Source: Pyrus communis (lineage: Eukaryota; Streptophyta; Magnoliopsida; Rosales; Rosaceae). Taken from it: DNA of 64,000 nt. Each line of letters opens with the position of its first letter. Position 1 is the first letter of the stretch. The stretch is taken from NCBI RefSeq assembly GCF_963583255.1, contig NC_084816.1:21087344-21151343 (forward strand). Reading direction: 5' to 3'. The notes under the pieces were generated by a model that saw nothing but the letters and a program-made list of their open reading frames with translations, searched no databases and was not told the origin of the DNA. The position numbers and the translations under genes were made by a program. Below, one piece after another: positions 11,041 to 22,840 of the stretch.

Positions 11041-11595
11041 AATTTTTTAATCTTTTTAACAAAACCCTTAAGCCTTAACAAATAACAACCCTGTAACTAA
11101 AGCCGCCGGTGTAAGTTGTTGTAACCCTAACCCTTAAGCCTCTTCTCTCTCGTTCCCTACTTCCCTTCCCTGCCTTCAGTTCTTCTTCTTCAGAGTTCTT
11201 TCATGAACCCTAGGCCTAGGGGCCTAAACCCAGTAGTAACCCTATCGCAGTCTCGCGCAGCCTGAGGCCCTGAGCCTCATCTCTCTCTCGCTCTGTCTCT
11301 CTCAATCTCTCAGGCGACTCGCGACGGCGCGACCCTTTTCACTCTCAACCTCTCACACCTCGCCCTCGTCGTCAGTCACTCTCTCTCATCTCGCCGTCAG
11401 ATTTTTCTTGCCGTTTTCAAGTCTCGACAGTCGACAGCAAAAGGTTAGCCTCCTCTCTCTCTCTCGGTCTTCAAGACTTCAACTTCAATCACTCTCTGTA
11501 TCTCTCAAACTCTCTGTCTCTCTCAGTCTTGAATCCCAGGCGACATCGAATTCACGACCGGCGGACCTTTCTCACTCTCAAGTTGTCTCTGTCTC

Positions 11596-13227
11596 TCACA
11601 CGGTTCGTCTTTGGGATGCTCGGAGTGAGTCATTGCTCTTTCAAGTTTTTATTTTTTCGTTTTTTAGGTACAAAGATGGGAATTTGATGTTATCTCTATG
11701 TGGGTGCTTCAGGTGGAAAATGTGCATAGCTAGCAGAACTTAGTGGGGAGAACATTAACATCACCTATAAACCTGATGGGACGCACATCGCCGTTGGTAA
11801 TAGGGTAAGTTGAGTTGTTCCAAACCTCGTTCCCCGGGTTTTGTGCAGTTTCTGGTTAAGTAACTTCATTCTATGGAATTCTGAGTGGTGGGTATCAATA
11901 GCTAATAGCTATTTATTGCCGTTCTTAAGCTGTATTCTTGCCCGTTGTTCAAATGTAGGATGATGAACTAACAATTTTGGATGTTCGGAAGTTTAAGCCA
12001 ATTCACAAGCGAAAGTTCAATTATGAGGTAATTATCAAAAGGGATACTTTTACCCGTTCCCCCTTCTATTTCACATTTCGTGTATGATGCTTAGCTATAT
12101 CGTCTCATCAGCATGAGGCTTTTAAAAAAAAAACTGTGATGCTTAATGGTGCTTAATCTTGAGAAGTCATTCAATTTCTGTATGATCTTCATATGTAACG
12201 TTAGACACTGACGTTAAGAGCTTATGGTTGTAGAACACAAATCACAAGATCGATTTCTCCACACATTTGATGTTAATCATATCTCCTCTATTTTCATGGT
12301 GGTGTTGAAGTCGTTAAATTTATGAAATTCAGAAATTGTCAACCCAAATTCTTTCTTTTTCATTGAACATTGGTGCTTTTTAATTTTTTCAAAAAATTTG
12401 ACTTTACTATTCTGTATCCACATGATTATGTTTTCAATGATTTTTTGCCAGTAGAGCCACTAAGTAGTATGATTGATTCATAGTTGTGAAAACATGTGTA
12501 ACTTATCTGTATACCATTTATGTGATCATTCCGCCTATTGCTTCATCCTAGTACAAGGGATACCCCCTAATCCTGTTTATAGCATCTGTCTCTACACCTC
12601 AAATACTTATTGGACAGTCTTCTAAGTTTCCAGGTTAATGAAATTGCTTGGAGCACAAGTAGTGAAATTTTCTTCTTGACGACTGGAAATGGTGAGAAAA
12701 ATTGTCTTTAAGTAATCTCTTTTCTTTCTATATGTTGGAACCTGGAATGGATATTTTATTATATATTCTTTTACTCAGGTACGGTTGAAGTACTAGCATA
12801 CCCATCTCTTAAACCAGTCGACACTCTCATGGCTCATACAGCTGGGTGTTATTGCATTGCCATTGACCCACTTGGAAGGTTTGCTACAAAGATGTATTAT
12901 CTTTTAAATTATTTAAGAGAGAAAAACGCTTTTTGATGTCATCTGGGCTATTAACTTGCTATATTAGTTGGTGCTGCCTATTGAACTCCACCATCTTCGA
13001 TCCAATCACTATAAAAAAGGGTTATATGCTCAATTTATTTAGTTATATTTAATTTTTTTTTTCCAAAATATTCTCGTGACGCTGTCACAGGAAGACCTGC
13101 TTGCCTTGTACTCTTTCTAATGCTCTTTGTACCTTGACAGATATTTTGCTGTTGGGAGTGCTAATTCCTTGGTGAGCCTGTGGGATATCTCAGAGATGCT
13201 CTGTGTGAAAACATTTCCAAAACTTGA
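11596..13227 (+). pseudogene. THO complex subunit 3 (THO3/TEX1) gene fragment inside a transposon
   Basis: Six WD40-repeat exon pieces match the plant THO3/TEX1 protein, the mRNA export and small-RNA-linked THO subunit: 11,596-11,624 (VRLWDAR), 11,713-11,804 (GENINITYKPDGT), 11,959-12,027 (DDELTILDVRKF), 12,634-12,691 (VNEIAW), 12,779-12,878 (TVEVLAYPSLKP) and 13,141-13,227 (YFAVGSANSLVSLWDIS). Each has GT and AG at the expected borders and phases agree. The first WD repeats and the C-terminal part are missing, and the second piece has an in-frame TAG (about 11,727) where relatives have a coding codon. GT-AG introns rule out a processed copy. Upstream (11,100-11,590) lies CT-rich sequence that may be the captured leader. 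Probably non-functional, though a chimeric transcript is possible. Confidence 0.85.
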
Positions 13228-13324
13228 GTAAGTTCAACCATGTATATTCCTGTACAGTTCAATCATATTTCTGCTAACTCTGCAGTTATTGGATGACTAG
13301 TTTGTCAGGTAGACTTTAATCATA

Positions 13325-13390
13325 AGTGCTATAAAAAGATATTGATTCATGTCCTCAAGTGCTATAAAAAGATATTGATTCATGTCCTCA
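13325..13390. repeat. 33-bp tandem duplication
   Basis: Two exact copies of a 33-bp unit beginning AGTGCTATAAAAAGATATTG at 13,325 and 13,358, inside the hAT element after the last THO3 exon. The following 200 bp repeats TTTGGA and GATGTTTATTTT words irregularly. Confidence 0.85.
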
Positions 13391-14102
13391 AGATATTGAA
13401 ATTTGGAATGTTTATTTTAGTCTTTTAGATGTGGAATACTTGAACTTTGATGTTTATTTTAAGTTTGGACTTTTGGAAGATTTAAACTTTGATGTTTATT
13501 TAACTTTGGACTTTGGAACACTTGATTATAATTAAACTTTGAATTGAATGTTTATTTTCATTGTCTTTGAGTTGAGACTATGATTATATTAGAAATTTGG
13601 AATGATTATTTTGAGTCTTGACGATTATGTTGAAATAGGACTTATTACAAAATGGATGCAAGTTGTTTTCATATACTTTTTTTAAGCTACTTGGGGAAAA
13701 AGGCAAAAAGAAAAAGCAAAAAGCAAAAAAAAAAAAAAAAAAAAAAAAACCGAATCGGGCCGAAACCGAACCGAATACAAACCGAACCGAACACAAACCG
13801 ATAGAAAACCGAACCGAACAGTAATTTCGGTTCGGTTTCCGATTTTCGCAAAAAACCGAACCGAATGGAACCGAACCCACCCCTAATTTAAAGCAGGAGG
13901 AAGAACAAGAAATTAAAAATTAGAAAAAAAGAAATAATCAAAGAGATAATTAGGAAGAAATTTGATTTTTATAATAAATCTTATCATTGAATAGATAATT
14001 ATTGATAATAAAATAATTAAATTTAAGGAATTGGACTTATTTTAATAAATTGAACTATTCCTACTATTGGCTAAAAAAATTGGACTTATATTAAGTTTTC
14101 TC

Positions 14103-14713
14103 CAGAAAAATTACTCGTTGGTCGAGCCAATTCGCCATATGAAAACTTCCTCAGGTCAGTGCCCGTTTCGATTTCATCATCAATAAAGTCAAGAATCGTA
14201 GGATCTTCATCACTTCCAGTTGTTAATTTCCCTTTTTTTTCCAGAAGACTAACCAAACCAAACCCAACCCAGCAAGCAAGACAGCACATCCACCAATCCT
14301 CAAGCCAATTACTAGTCTATCCTTTGATCATTTCCTGACTTTGGCGTAGAAGTACTAGTAATTAGGCTTAGCAGTGGAACTAGAACCATTGATGTTGTGT
14401 TGTCCGTTGAAACGTCGATCTCGTAGGGATCAACTAATATGGTCGAAGTAAAATTCCACGAGAAGGTCTTAAACAGAGCAACAGAGTCCCGTTGGAGCGG
14501 AGAACCCAACAACCATGTAATAGAGATAGCAGCAAGGAGAAGGGAGAGTGCAAGTTGTGATGGAAAGTTAAAAACAGAAATGGAGGAGTAAATTAAGGAC
14601 AGGAGGGAAGGACCGCGGACGTGTGACTGTATGATGTTGCATAACACTTTACTTTGTTCGTAAAATCGGTCCACATATGTCCTCAGTGCATCACTGCATT
14701 GAGTGCGAAACAC
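14103..14713 (-). pseudogene. lectin receptor kinase pseudogene 1, lectin/membrane/juxtamembrane piece
   Basis: On the minus strand the end of a lectin domain (FSWNFTST near 14,450), a membrane helix (GFGLVSLLEKKGK near 14,240) and the juxtamembrane motif RKFSYGELARPTSNFS (near 14,140) appear in the family order, in more than one frame. The intact neighbour reads ISWNFTST and RKFSYRELARATNNF. The first half of the lectin domain is absent; sequence beyond about 14,530 no longer matches. Continues at 10,172-10,255 across the nested insertion. Confidence 0.8.
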
Positions 14714-15092
14714 TTTCCCGGATTAGTATAACACAGCACCAAGAAGAACACTGCCACTATTCTAAGCACAAATACTTGAATATGGTACATTACAACTCCA
14801 AGCCCACGCATTACCACTTATCACACTTAGTATTGTGAATTCAAAGAATGCACATACGTGAAGGATAGGCCATAGGGTCCAGGAGAACGGGACTGTCCAG
14901 AAAATATATTTATTCTTAAAAGAAAAACACTAAACTTGGTAACGGGTTGGTTTTTAAGGACATTACTCTTCCAACCAAACCAACTTGGAATTGCAAGTAT
15001 TTTATGACTAACCACTAAAATTGGGAACGGGTTGGCTTTTTTGGGTTCAAGTGATGTTAAATAAAAACCAGTTTCTAACGGACCACCTAAAC

Positions 15093-15463
15093 TGTCACAT
15101 CCCGATCCGGGTCCCCACCACATCCCGAGCTCGGCTCCACCTTAGCACTATATTGTCCGATTTGAGCCCTAACCATGCTCTCACAGTTTTATTTTTGGGA
15201 ACTCACACGAGAACTACCTTAGCACTATATTGTCCGATTTGGGCCCTAACCATGCTCTCACAGTTTTATTTTTGGGAACTCGCACGAGAACTTCTCAGTG
15301 GGTCACTCATCACGGGATTGCTCTCGCGCGAACTCACTTAACTTCATAATTCCCACGGAACCCGAAGCCAGTGAGCTCCCAAAAGATCTCGTGCTAGGTA
15401 GAGATGTGAATATACATATAAGACTTACATGATCCTCACCCCTGGGCGATGTGGGATCTTACA
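15093..15463 (-). mobile_element. Cassandra TRIM solo LTR with 5S rRNA-like region
   Basis: Plus-strand ends are TGTCACATCCC and GGGATCTTACA, with a perfect 5-bp duplication TAAAC (15,088-15,092 and 15,464-15,468). The minus strand carries a 5S rRNA-like block (about 15,279-15,356) with recognisable internal promoter words: TTAAG (A box) and a degenerate GATGAGTGACCCACTG for GATGGGTGACC (C box). Terminal-repeat elements with a 5S-like LTR are the Cassandra family. No second LTR or internal region is nearby, so it is a solo LTR. Confidence 0.85.
15139..15292. repeat. 77-bp tandem duplication inside the Cassandra LTR
   Basis: A block starting ACCTTAGCACTATATTGTCC at 15,139 repeats at 15,216 with two or three substitutions. 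The second Cassandra copy in this window (22.9-23.2 kb) has only one such block, so this is a private duplication. Confidence 0.85.
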
Positions 15464-16029
15464 TAAACACTACCTGTTAAGTTGACAAGTGAAAAATACT
15501 CAAAACTCGAAAAGAAATGTTTAACTTAACAGGGCCAACCAGTTCACCCGTCGGCAAAAAGAAATATGAACATTTTTCACAGAAATCATCAACCCCCCTC
15601 CCCCCCTCCTCTCTTCCTTATACATAACTATTAACTTTTTTTTGTAAATGCAAAAGAATTTTGACATAGCGTGCAAATTGACCGATTTCTATTTTAAGGA
15701 CCATTTTGATTGAAATGTTCAATTTCAGAGACCAACCTCGATAAAATATAACCCCTGATATAATCTGAATTTTTAGACGGAACACCAATTAGCATTGTAG
15801 TTTTGGCTTTGGCATGTGGTAGTAATTATACAATGAATTGCAGTCTTGAGATTACATAATTTAGACAAATTATAACGCCAGTTTTGAAGCGAATATGAAG
15901 CACCATTCACGCTTTCTTACAAATAAGGTCCAGAACTTTAATATTTGCAATATTTAGACACATTAAATTAAGGAGCAAAATAGATAAACAAAACCTGCAG
16001 TATTATCACAGGACAACATTGAGAAACAA
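15464..16029. other. intergenic, no gene seen
   Basis: Spacer between the Cassandra LTR and the next lectin kinase pseudogene. It holds a C-rich patch near 15,593-15,610 and no recognisable coding sequence. Confidence 0.5.
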
Positions 16030-17910
16030 TCAACTAAGGCGCAAAATATGGTCCATTGGCATTGGCATAATTGGTGGGAGAACCGGCAATGGAACTTCAA
16101 AGTTTAGCACTTGAATCGCTTGCTGTATCGATGGCCTCATATTGTAATTTGGGTAAGCACACCACAACCCAACAATCATCAAGCACTCCATTTGCTTCGC
16201 ATCAAAATCTCGGCATAGTTTCGGATCAATCAGCCGCTTCAAGGACTTTCCTTTCTCCATAAAGCTCCCACACCCAGTCCACCTTACTGGTTTCAATACT
16301 TCCAAACTTAGAGAAATCGATGGGTTGTCTCCCGCAAGCTATCTCCAAAGCAACAACTCCAAAGTCTCCAAGTTTCGCTGTTAAATTAGTATCCAACGTA
16401 ACGTTGCTGGATTTGATATCCCTATGAAGCACACATTGTTCCCATCCTTGGTGTAGATAGAACAAACCAGACGCTAAGCTAGCCTTGCACAATTTTGTAT
16501 CTTACCTCCCAAACCAACAAGCTTTTAGCCCTGAAAAGATGGAAATCTAAACTGCCGCTTGGCATGAACTCGTAAATAAGTACGAGTTCTCCTTTTTGGT
16601 GGCACCAACCAATGAGTTGCACTAGGTTTCGATGCCTAAGTTGACTTATGACAGTTCTGATGCGTATTCCTTCAGCCCTTGTCTGGACCCTTTCGATATC
16701 CTCTTAACCGCCACATATGAGTTCAAGTCTTTTATGAAGCCTTTATAAACCCCACCAAATCCTCCCTCTCCAAGCTCTTCTCTCTCCACAAAGTTACTCG
16801 TCGCACGAGCCAACTTGTTATAGGAAAACTTCCTCGGGCCAATTTGCTTTCCGAAATCATTGTCAATCAAGTCCATGTTTGCCATAGGACTTTCATCAAT
16901 ATTTTCTCCTCGTTTCCGGCTCTTCCACAAGATGAACCAAACAAAACCAACCGCACCAACCAACACAAAACCCCCGCCAGCACCCCAGTGCAACGAACAG
17001 TAGTAAATTATAATTAGAAGTTGGGTTTGTCTTAGTTTCATAATCATCTAGATAAGTGGAGGTAAAATCCCATGAGACGATCTTATGCAAAGTAAAAGCA
17101 ACACCTGAGGTTGCCGTGGAGGCGGAGAATCCGGCAATGACCAAATCGGGCAAGTACTGAGTCAGACTGACTTAGTGATAAAGAGAAATCAATACTTGAC
17201 TGCCATTTACCAAACTAGTGAAGGTAACGCGAAGACTTTTTGAGGTAGAATTGTAACTAATTTTAGCACTATTTTGTTGTCCATCCAAAATGCCACCGTT
17301 CCAAGGCGTGGTTTTATTGGACTTGAGCGAGATAATGTTTATACCCACATGTTCCCATTCGGTATCATCGATACTTTCCTCCTTGTTTGTGAAGATATCA
17401 AATTAACTCCAATGCGACAAATGGGTACTGCGAACTCCTTGGCATGTATCCCGGCAGGTTCTCCACGGGGAGGTCAAGACTGCCGCCCATTACTAGTGTG
17501 CGGTTGAATATGGACCCGTTTGGGGCTAGGAAGAACGTGAGGCCGTCCGCATAGGGGATTTTGTCTTGGGAATCAATGACGAATCTGAAATGTGTTGTGA
17601 AATCAGCGAGTTTTCCAGTGGTGGATTCCCGAAGGAGGAAGGGCTGGTGGTAGGTGGCTCGACCGAAGCTCCCACGAATGTTGTCATCTTGTTGGTATTC
17701 TGTGCGGCGGATGGACTGGTCGTAGATGACAGCATCTCCTTCGGTGATTAGTCTAGTGTTGATATCACTTTGTTGATATCACTTTGCTGGAAGCTAGGGA
17801 AACTGAAAGTTAACGGAGTTGCACAAGGGATTAACAGAAAGAAGATACATGATCCTGTTAAGAGAAGAAGAAGGAGGTGAAACTTTGGTGACTGGGTAGT
17901 GGTCAAGATC
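16030..17910 (-). pseudogene. lectin receptor kinase pseudogene 2
   Basis: Nearly full-length relative of the intact kinase at 6.5-8.7 kb, read on the minus strand: hydrophobic leader (about 17,810-17,900), lectin domain (17,750-17,050, with GRATYHQPFLL, TGKLADFTTHF and DGLTFFLAPNG), membrane helix (about 16,920-16,980), juxtamembrane RKFSYNKLARATSNF, glycine loop LGEGGFGGVYKG (about 16,765), [18 protein letters not shown] (about 16,420), DFG and the C-lobe end. Damage: several frame changes and stops, a short direct duplication at 17,758-17,786 that shifts frame, and loss of the whole activation segment, since DFG is followed at once by VVALE. It cannot make an active kinase. Confidence 0.9.
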
Positions 17911-17933
17911 CCAAAGTTCTTACAATAATGTTT

Positions 17934-18037
<104 letters not shown>

Positions 18038-18070
18038 GAATATTATTGTAGAAAGAGAAGGACCAAGCAG

Positions 18071-18905
18071 ATGATCGGAAGATAACACTTGTGGTGAAAA
18101 AATTTAGATTTAAACTCTCGTGTAAATTCTGTTAGGATTTAAGCCCAAAATTAACATCTTCCTCATCTGTCTGTTAACCCATTCAGCCTTTATAACCAAA
18201 AGAGAAAAAAAACTCATTCATCGAAGGCTATAAATTCGTTGACCCATGCTTCGATTCTATTCAAAGATCTGTTGTCCATTAATCAATGAATTCCCTAAAT
18301 ATGCCCATTTGAGAAAAAATGATTTCAAAGAAGATCCTTCAGTTGTTAGATTACAGAAGGATTGTGATTTTCTGCTCGCAAAAAACAAAACTAAAATGAA
18401 TATTACAATTATAAACAATAGGAGGAGAAAATTGGCGATGAAAATCCAAAATACGTAGTGGTATTCATTTATAGGGAAATGGGTTTCTTCTGTTGGATGT
18501 GTCTATGGAGATTGAAGAAACATGAAAATGGGTTTCTCTTTTGGATGGGAGATGGATTTGGATTTTTTTGGTGCCATTTATTTGAAGGTAAGAATGTTGC
18601 TGCTTTGATTGCACTCTCTATCTCAACGCTCACACAATTTTTCTTCTTTTGCTTTTCTGATCAAAAGATTAAGGTTGCAGCTATTCAAATACGACGCAGG
18701 GAGAAAAATGCAGGACAAATTGAGATTGAACGCAGCAGACTTCGTGGTTTTAAAATTCAATGAAATCTTTGGGGGAAGGGTGGGATTGTTAATTTTGGGT
18801 TAACGGAGAGTTTACATAAACGTTAATTTTGGGTTTAAATCCTAACGGAGTTCATCACGAGGGTTTAAATCCGAATTTTTTCACTATGGGAGCTATCTTC
18901 CGATT
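18071..18905. mobile_element. long-TIR MITE, about 830 bp
   Basis: The left 85 bp (ATCGGAAGATA...GTGAAAAAATT...GGATTTAA...CCCAAAATTA) is repeated in inverted orientation at the right end with scattered mismatches. Long imperfect inverted repeats suggest a Mutator-type MITE. I did not find a convincing target duplication. Interior ORFs (18,246-18,763) show no known domain. Confidence 0.65.
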
Positions 18906-19464
18906 ACCCTCTCACCACGGGAACCATTAATCCAATTTATCCTTATTTTAGTTTAATAGAAGGATGATGTTTCGCTGGCAGAATTTATGATGCGACAAAT
19001 TATTTGTCTTGTTTTGTTTTCAACGCAAAAGGAAAGTAACAACGATTTTCTGAGAAGGAAATATCAATGTAATGGGCTTTTCTTCTTGTTAAACTTATAA
19101 ACAAAGTCACGAACTAAAGAAGAAAACCATGCATGCATGCGCGCGGATGTACCAACACCTTACAGCAAATTTTCCATCATCATCAGTCTGCAGAACTTAA
19201 TTACAATACATTATTCAATGACGAATGTCTCCAAGCTCATCGTCAACTATAAAGTTGGATCTTATCCACAAATGAAAAACATGATGGACTTCACTTCAAC
19301 CTGATGACCAAGAGAATATGTTTGGATAGACCGATAGATGAATGATGTTAGAGGCATCTATACAAACTACATATGGAAAGTATGAAGAAATTGAGCGGAC
19401 TAGCTTCTTATAAATTATTTTGCTTTTGATATCATAAAAATGTATCCCATTATTCTAAAAATCC

Positions 19465-19870
19465 TCGTCTAGCGCCGACTAGACCCTGCTTAGGTGCTAA
19501 GCAGTTGGCCAAAACTCCGATAAATCTCTAAGTGTTTGCAACTTAAGGAAGGGCTTAGACCCTACCTAGGTGCCCCGCCTAGACCATCTAGACCCGCTTA
19601 GGTCGCAACTCTTACTTAGACAAAAAATAGGTAACTTTTATTTTGCATTTTATTTTTTAATAAATTGTAAGCAACTTGTTGAATGCTTGGATGAACACTC
19701 ATTATATGCATGCTCACCATGTTTTCAATATATTCTAATACAATCTATATAGAATTCTATTTTACATTTATGTATCTCAATACAATTGTATATTTTTTTT
19801 AAGTATGAGTAGACATTTAGTTTTTCTTTTTGTTTTTTTAAGGATGATAATGGATTAGGCGAGTCAAGCT
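19465..19870 (-). mobile_element. CCTAGGCG-family repeat, copy A (truncated)
   Basis: Contains GGTGCTAAGCAG, CTACCTAGGTGCC and GACCCGCTTAGGT, followed by an AT-rich core with TTGTTGAATGCTTG. It is the reverse complement, with divergence, of the element at 26,840-27,280 (CAAGCATTCAACAAG there). Its far end is incomplete. Confidence 0.6.
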
Positions 19871-20149
19871 ACGCATAAGGCTTGGTCGTCAGACTACAAA
19901 AATAAAAACTTTACTCTCTAAACACACACAATGTGGGAAGAAATAACCAAGACCCTAGGATTAGCCATCAATTACAAGTAGGCTACTTCTTTTCCACTTA
20001 GAGTAATTAGTAATGGTCAATCCCTGATAGAACGAACCCCCCCCCCCAACCCACGGTCCCCTATCTCCTAATTTATTAAATAAAGAAACTGAAAACAAAA
20101 GAATACAAGTAGGGGGACGGAGCCAAAACCCGCTAAAAGAAAAACAAGG

Positions 20150-20715
20150 AAACATCAACGAAAATGAAAAGCAGGACAAAACTCAGTGTCATGAGCATGG
20201 GCAGCAACTGCAAAATCTGGAACAATGGACCACCAATAATAAGCACTACTAACCGCACCAAAAAAAGCTCGGGCATCATCAACTTGTTACCCTCCCGATA
20301 AATGTATGTACAAAAAAAACTCATTTGGCGAAGGAGCCATAAACAATTGTTCTAATCAACCAAGGTGGAATCAGTTTCAATCCAAATATGCTTCTAATCT
20401 CGAATCCAAGCAACATGAACCACCTCAATGAAAGCTAATACTTTTGCAACCACTGAACTAACAAACTTTGTATTTGAGAAGAAAGAACCAAGTACATGTC
20501 CATCCAAATTACGAAAATTCCCAGCAAAACCAGTACGACCATTTGCGTAAGAACCATATATACTCACCTTAACGCATCCAGATTGTGGTAGGCACCAAAT
20601 CACAGGAATGAATAAGAACGCAACGAGGGAAATCGGGGAGATGCCCAAAGCTAAGTATATAGGAAGCATAGTTGAACAGACTACTATGAACGAAACACAC
20701 AAGAGCTGTTTCACG
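20150..20715 (-). pseudogene. LINE-type RNase H domain remnant
   Basis: Minus-strand reading with stops and frame changes gives CVKVSIYGSYANGRTGFAG, then HIWIETDST, then YIYREGNK. This is the layout of the RNase H domain at the end of plant non-LTR retrotransposon polyproteins (usual motifs VNTDGS, ETDS, REGNxxAD). The first catalytic aspartate is lost (Y or G in its place). A T-rich and A-rich border follows at lower coordinates. Confidence 0.7.
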
Positions 20716-20766
20716 GAATTGAGTTAGTAGCCAACACTAGGCGAAATCTAAAGGGATAGCTTTTTC

Positions 20767-22837
20767 TGAAACGACCCGTCCCCAAATATTACAGTTTTTA
20801 TAATTCTAAAGAGTGAATTTACCAAAAATACCTTTCGAGGTAAAAACTTTGACTTTTATTGACCACCTTGTCGTGTCACGTAAGATCTGTTTACTTGGCG
20901 TATCCTTATATTACTCATCGTTACGAATACGTGGGTGCAAGCATAATCAAATTTGGAGCTACGATGAGGGTTTTATGGAACTACAAAGCATAAGGGTATT
21001 TTAGTAACTTCACTATTCTAGATATTAGGGTTCGATATTTTATTATTTTATAATTTTTGTGGCCAGTGGGGCCCACACCCCACTTCCCCTTCTTCCTCGT
21101 GTCCTCCCCTCCCCCAATCTCTCGGACACTCTCGAACCCTCTCTTGAGCTATCCTCCATCAGCTCTCATATCTTCCCTTTTAGCTCTCCCTCCCTCTCAT
21201 CACTCTTTCTCTCATCATTCACTCTTCCCCATCTCAAAATTTCTCGCCCTCTGTGAAAATCAATGTAGTCGTACACTGCACCTGTAACACCCTTAATATT
21301 TTAAAAATGATGTGGATATTCATTTTATTGTTTATGTGGAGGAAAAAAAAATAGATTGATTTTTGGTTATAAAATTCGAATGGGGAAAAATGTGAAATCC
21401 CATTTCAAGATTAAGAATTAATTATGTCGTATAATTTTTCATTAAGTGGGGAAAGATGAAAATGCCCTATTTGGTTAGCGTAATTATACGAGGACGTATT
21501 TTATCCTCATATATTTTATCATAATTTTTAAAATATTTGAATAGAGGACGACCTTACTAGCGCGTAGGTTCAAATGGATCTTAATTTTGAGTCAGAACGT
21601 AGAAGTTACGAGCCTCAGAAGTGGTGAGAATTTTAGACACATGGACTTACTATTAGTAGTAAGTCTCTAAATTTGGTCAGAAAATTAGGAAGTTTCCAGG
21701 GGAGGAAACTGACCCAAAAAAGCCCAGAAACTCCAACCCAGTTTGTGACCCAGTTAACCCTCGCGACATCCCATTTTTTTTACACCGATTCCGGCCAACT
21801 CCAGTGGAGTTTTTCGACGCCACCATCACCATCTTGAAGCTCTTACTCTCCTCTACAAAATCCAACCAAGAACCATCTTGATTAACCACCATATGTGGCG
21901 GTGTGAGGTCATAAAAACCGATGAAAACCAATGGTGCTCCGGCCACCCTTTTCATTTTTCCGGTGAATCAGCAAAGCGATGGCCAATGCCACCACTTGGG
22001 TTTTGTAGCCCATCATCCCAGGAGTAAATCCCGACCAGATTTGATCCCGTTGGGGCACCATGGGCGACGAATCGACATCGGGAAGCTTTAGGCAACCATC
22101 GGCTTTATCAGTGGAATTGACCTTCTTCCGTCCACTTTCGGATTTCGTGGCAGGTATAAAACTTGTTCCTCTTTTTGAGCTCTATCTTCCTGTAAATTTT
22201 TTTAGAATTTGGAGTTAGACGAAAAATGGGTTTCCAGTCGCGGGAAATCACCACGTGCGGCAGCGCGTGGGGGAGAATCTGTTTTCATGGATTTTGGACA
22301 GCAAGACATCCTTGATGTCCTGAGCCCATATCCAAATTCCGTTCGTTGAAATTTGTTACGATGATTCGAATATTCAAATTTTTTCGGATAATTGTATCAC
22401 CGTACGATTTTTGGTCATTGTCGATCATTCAACCGTTGGATCGTCACTAAACTTTGAGACATTATAGTACATAATATTTGAGGACCTTAAGAACTTACGG
22501 ATCAGGAATCCGACATACCGATCTTACCGAATTGGATATGCAAGTTAGTAAATCAAAGCGTCGACCGCCACTTGAATATTGTGATTGGCAGAGATCCGAC
22601 CATTGGATCGAAATGAAATTTTAGTATGTTGTTCTAGAAGCGTAAGGTTAAATACGAATGGCTTAATCCCTTCGTTTAGGGTACGTAGGCAGTCTAACAA
22701 AAATATTAGATGCAGCCATAAATTAAACAAAATGATTATTATTTTTAGTATGGTTAGTTAGAATTATAATTAACCATTACTTTATTGTGGCCTACCTGTG
22801 TGTATGGCTTCCGAATTAGAAATTTCGAGTCGTTATA
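20767..22837 (+). mobile_element. possible LTR (2.07 kb) of an LTR retrotransposon
   Basis: Begins TGAAACGACCCG and ends CGAGTCGTTATA, an inverted terminal repeat matching at 9 of 12 positions. It is followed three bases later by a perfect primer binding site for initiator methionine tRNA (TGGTATCAGAGC, 22,841-22,852). No second LTR or protein domain was found. An alternative is that the binding site belongs only to the adjoining Cassandra. Confidence 0.35.
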
Positions 22838-22840
22838 TAG

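Larger units (their letters stand above)
10715..13885. mobile_element. non-autonomous hAT-type element carrying a THO3 gene fragment, 3171 bp
   Basis: Ends are TAGGGGTGGGTTC and its exact inverse GAACCCACCCCTA. Flanks are GTTTAAAG (10,707-10,714) and ATTTAAAG (13,886-13,893), an 8-bp duplication with one mismatch, as expected for hAT. Just inside both ends are arrays of CCGAACCGAA-type repeats in opposite orientation (10,735-10,890 and 13,750-13,865), the sub-terminal repeats such elements use for transposase binding. There is no transposase inside. The cargo is a six-exon piece of a THO complex subunit 3 gene with its introns, so it was captured as DNA. Confidence 0.8.
10256..14102. mobile_element. 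outer insertion with a 9-bp target duplication, 3847 bp
   Basis: CAGAAAAAT occurs at 10,247-10,255 and again at 14,103-14,111. Removing everything between, plus one copy, rejoins the lectin kinase pseudogene in its family order (NFS...SEEKKLGE). A 9-bp duplication is characteristic of Mutator-like elements, but terminal inverted repeats are weak (a shared AGTCCAA-like word about 20 bp in), so the superfamily is uncertain. Most of the insertion is the hAT element at 10,715-13,885. Confidence 0.6.
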
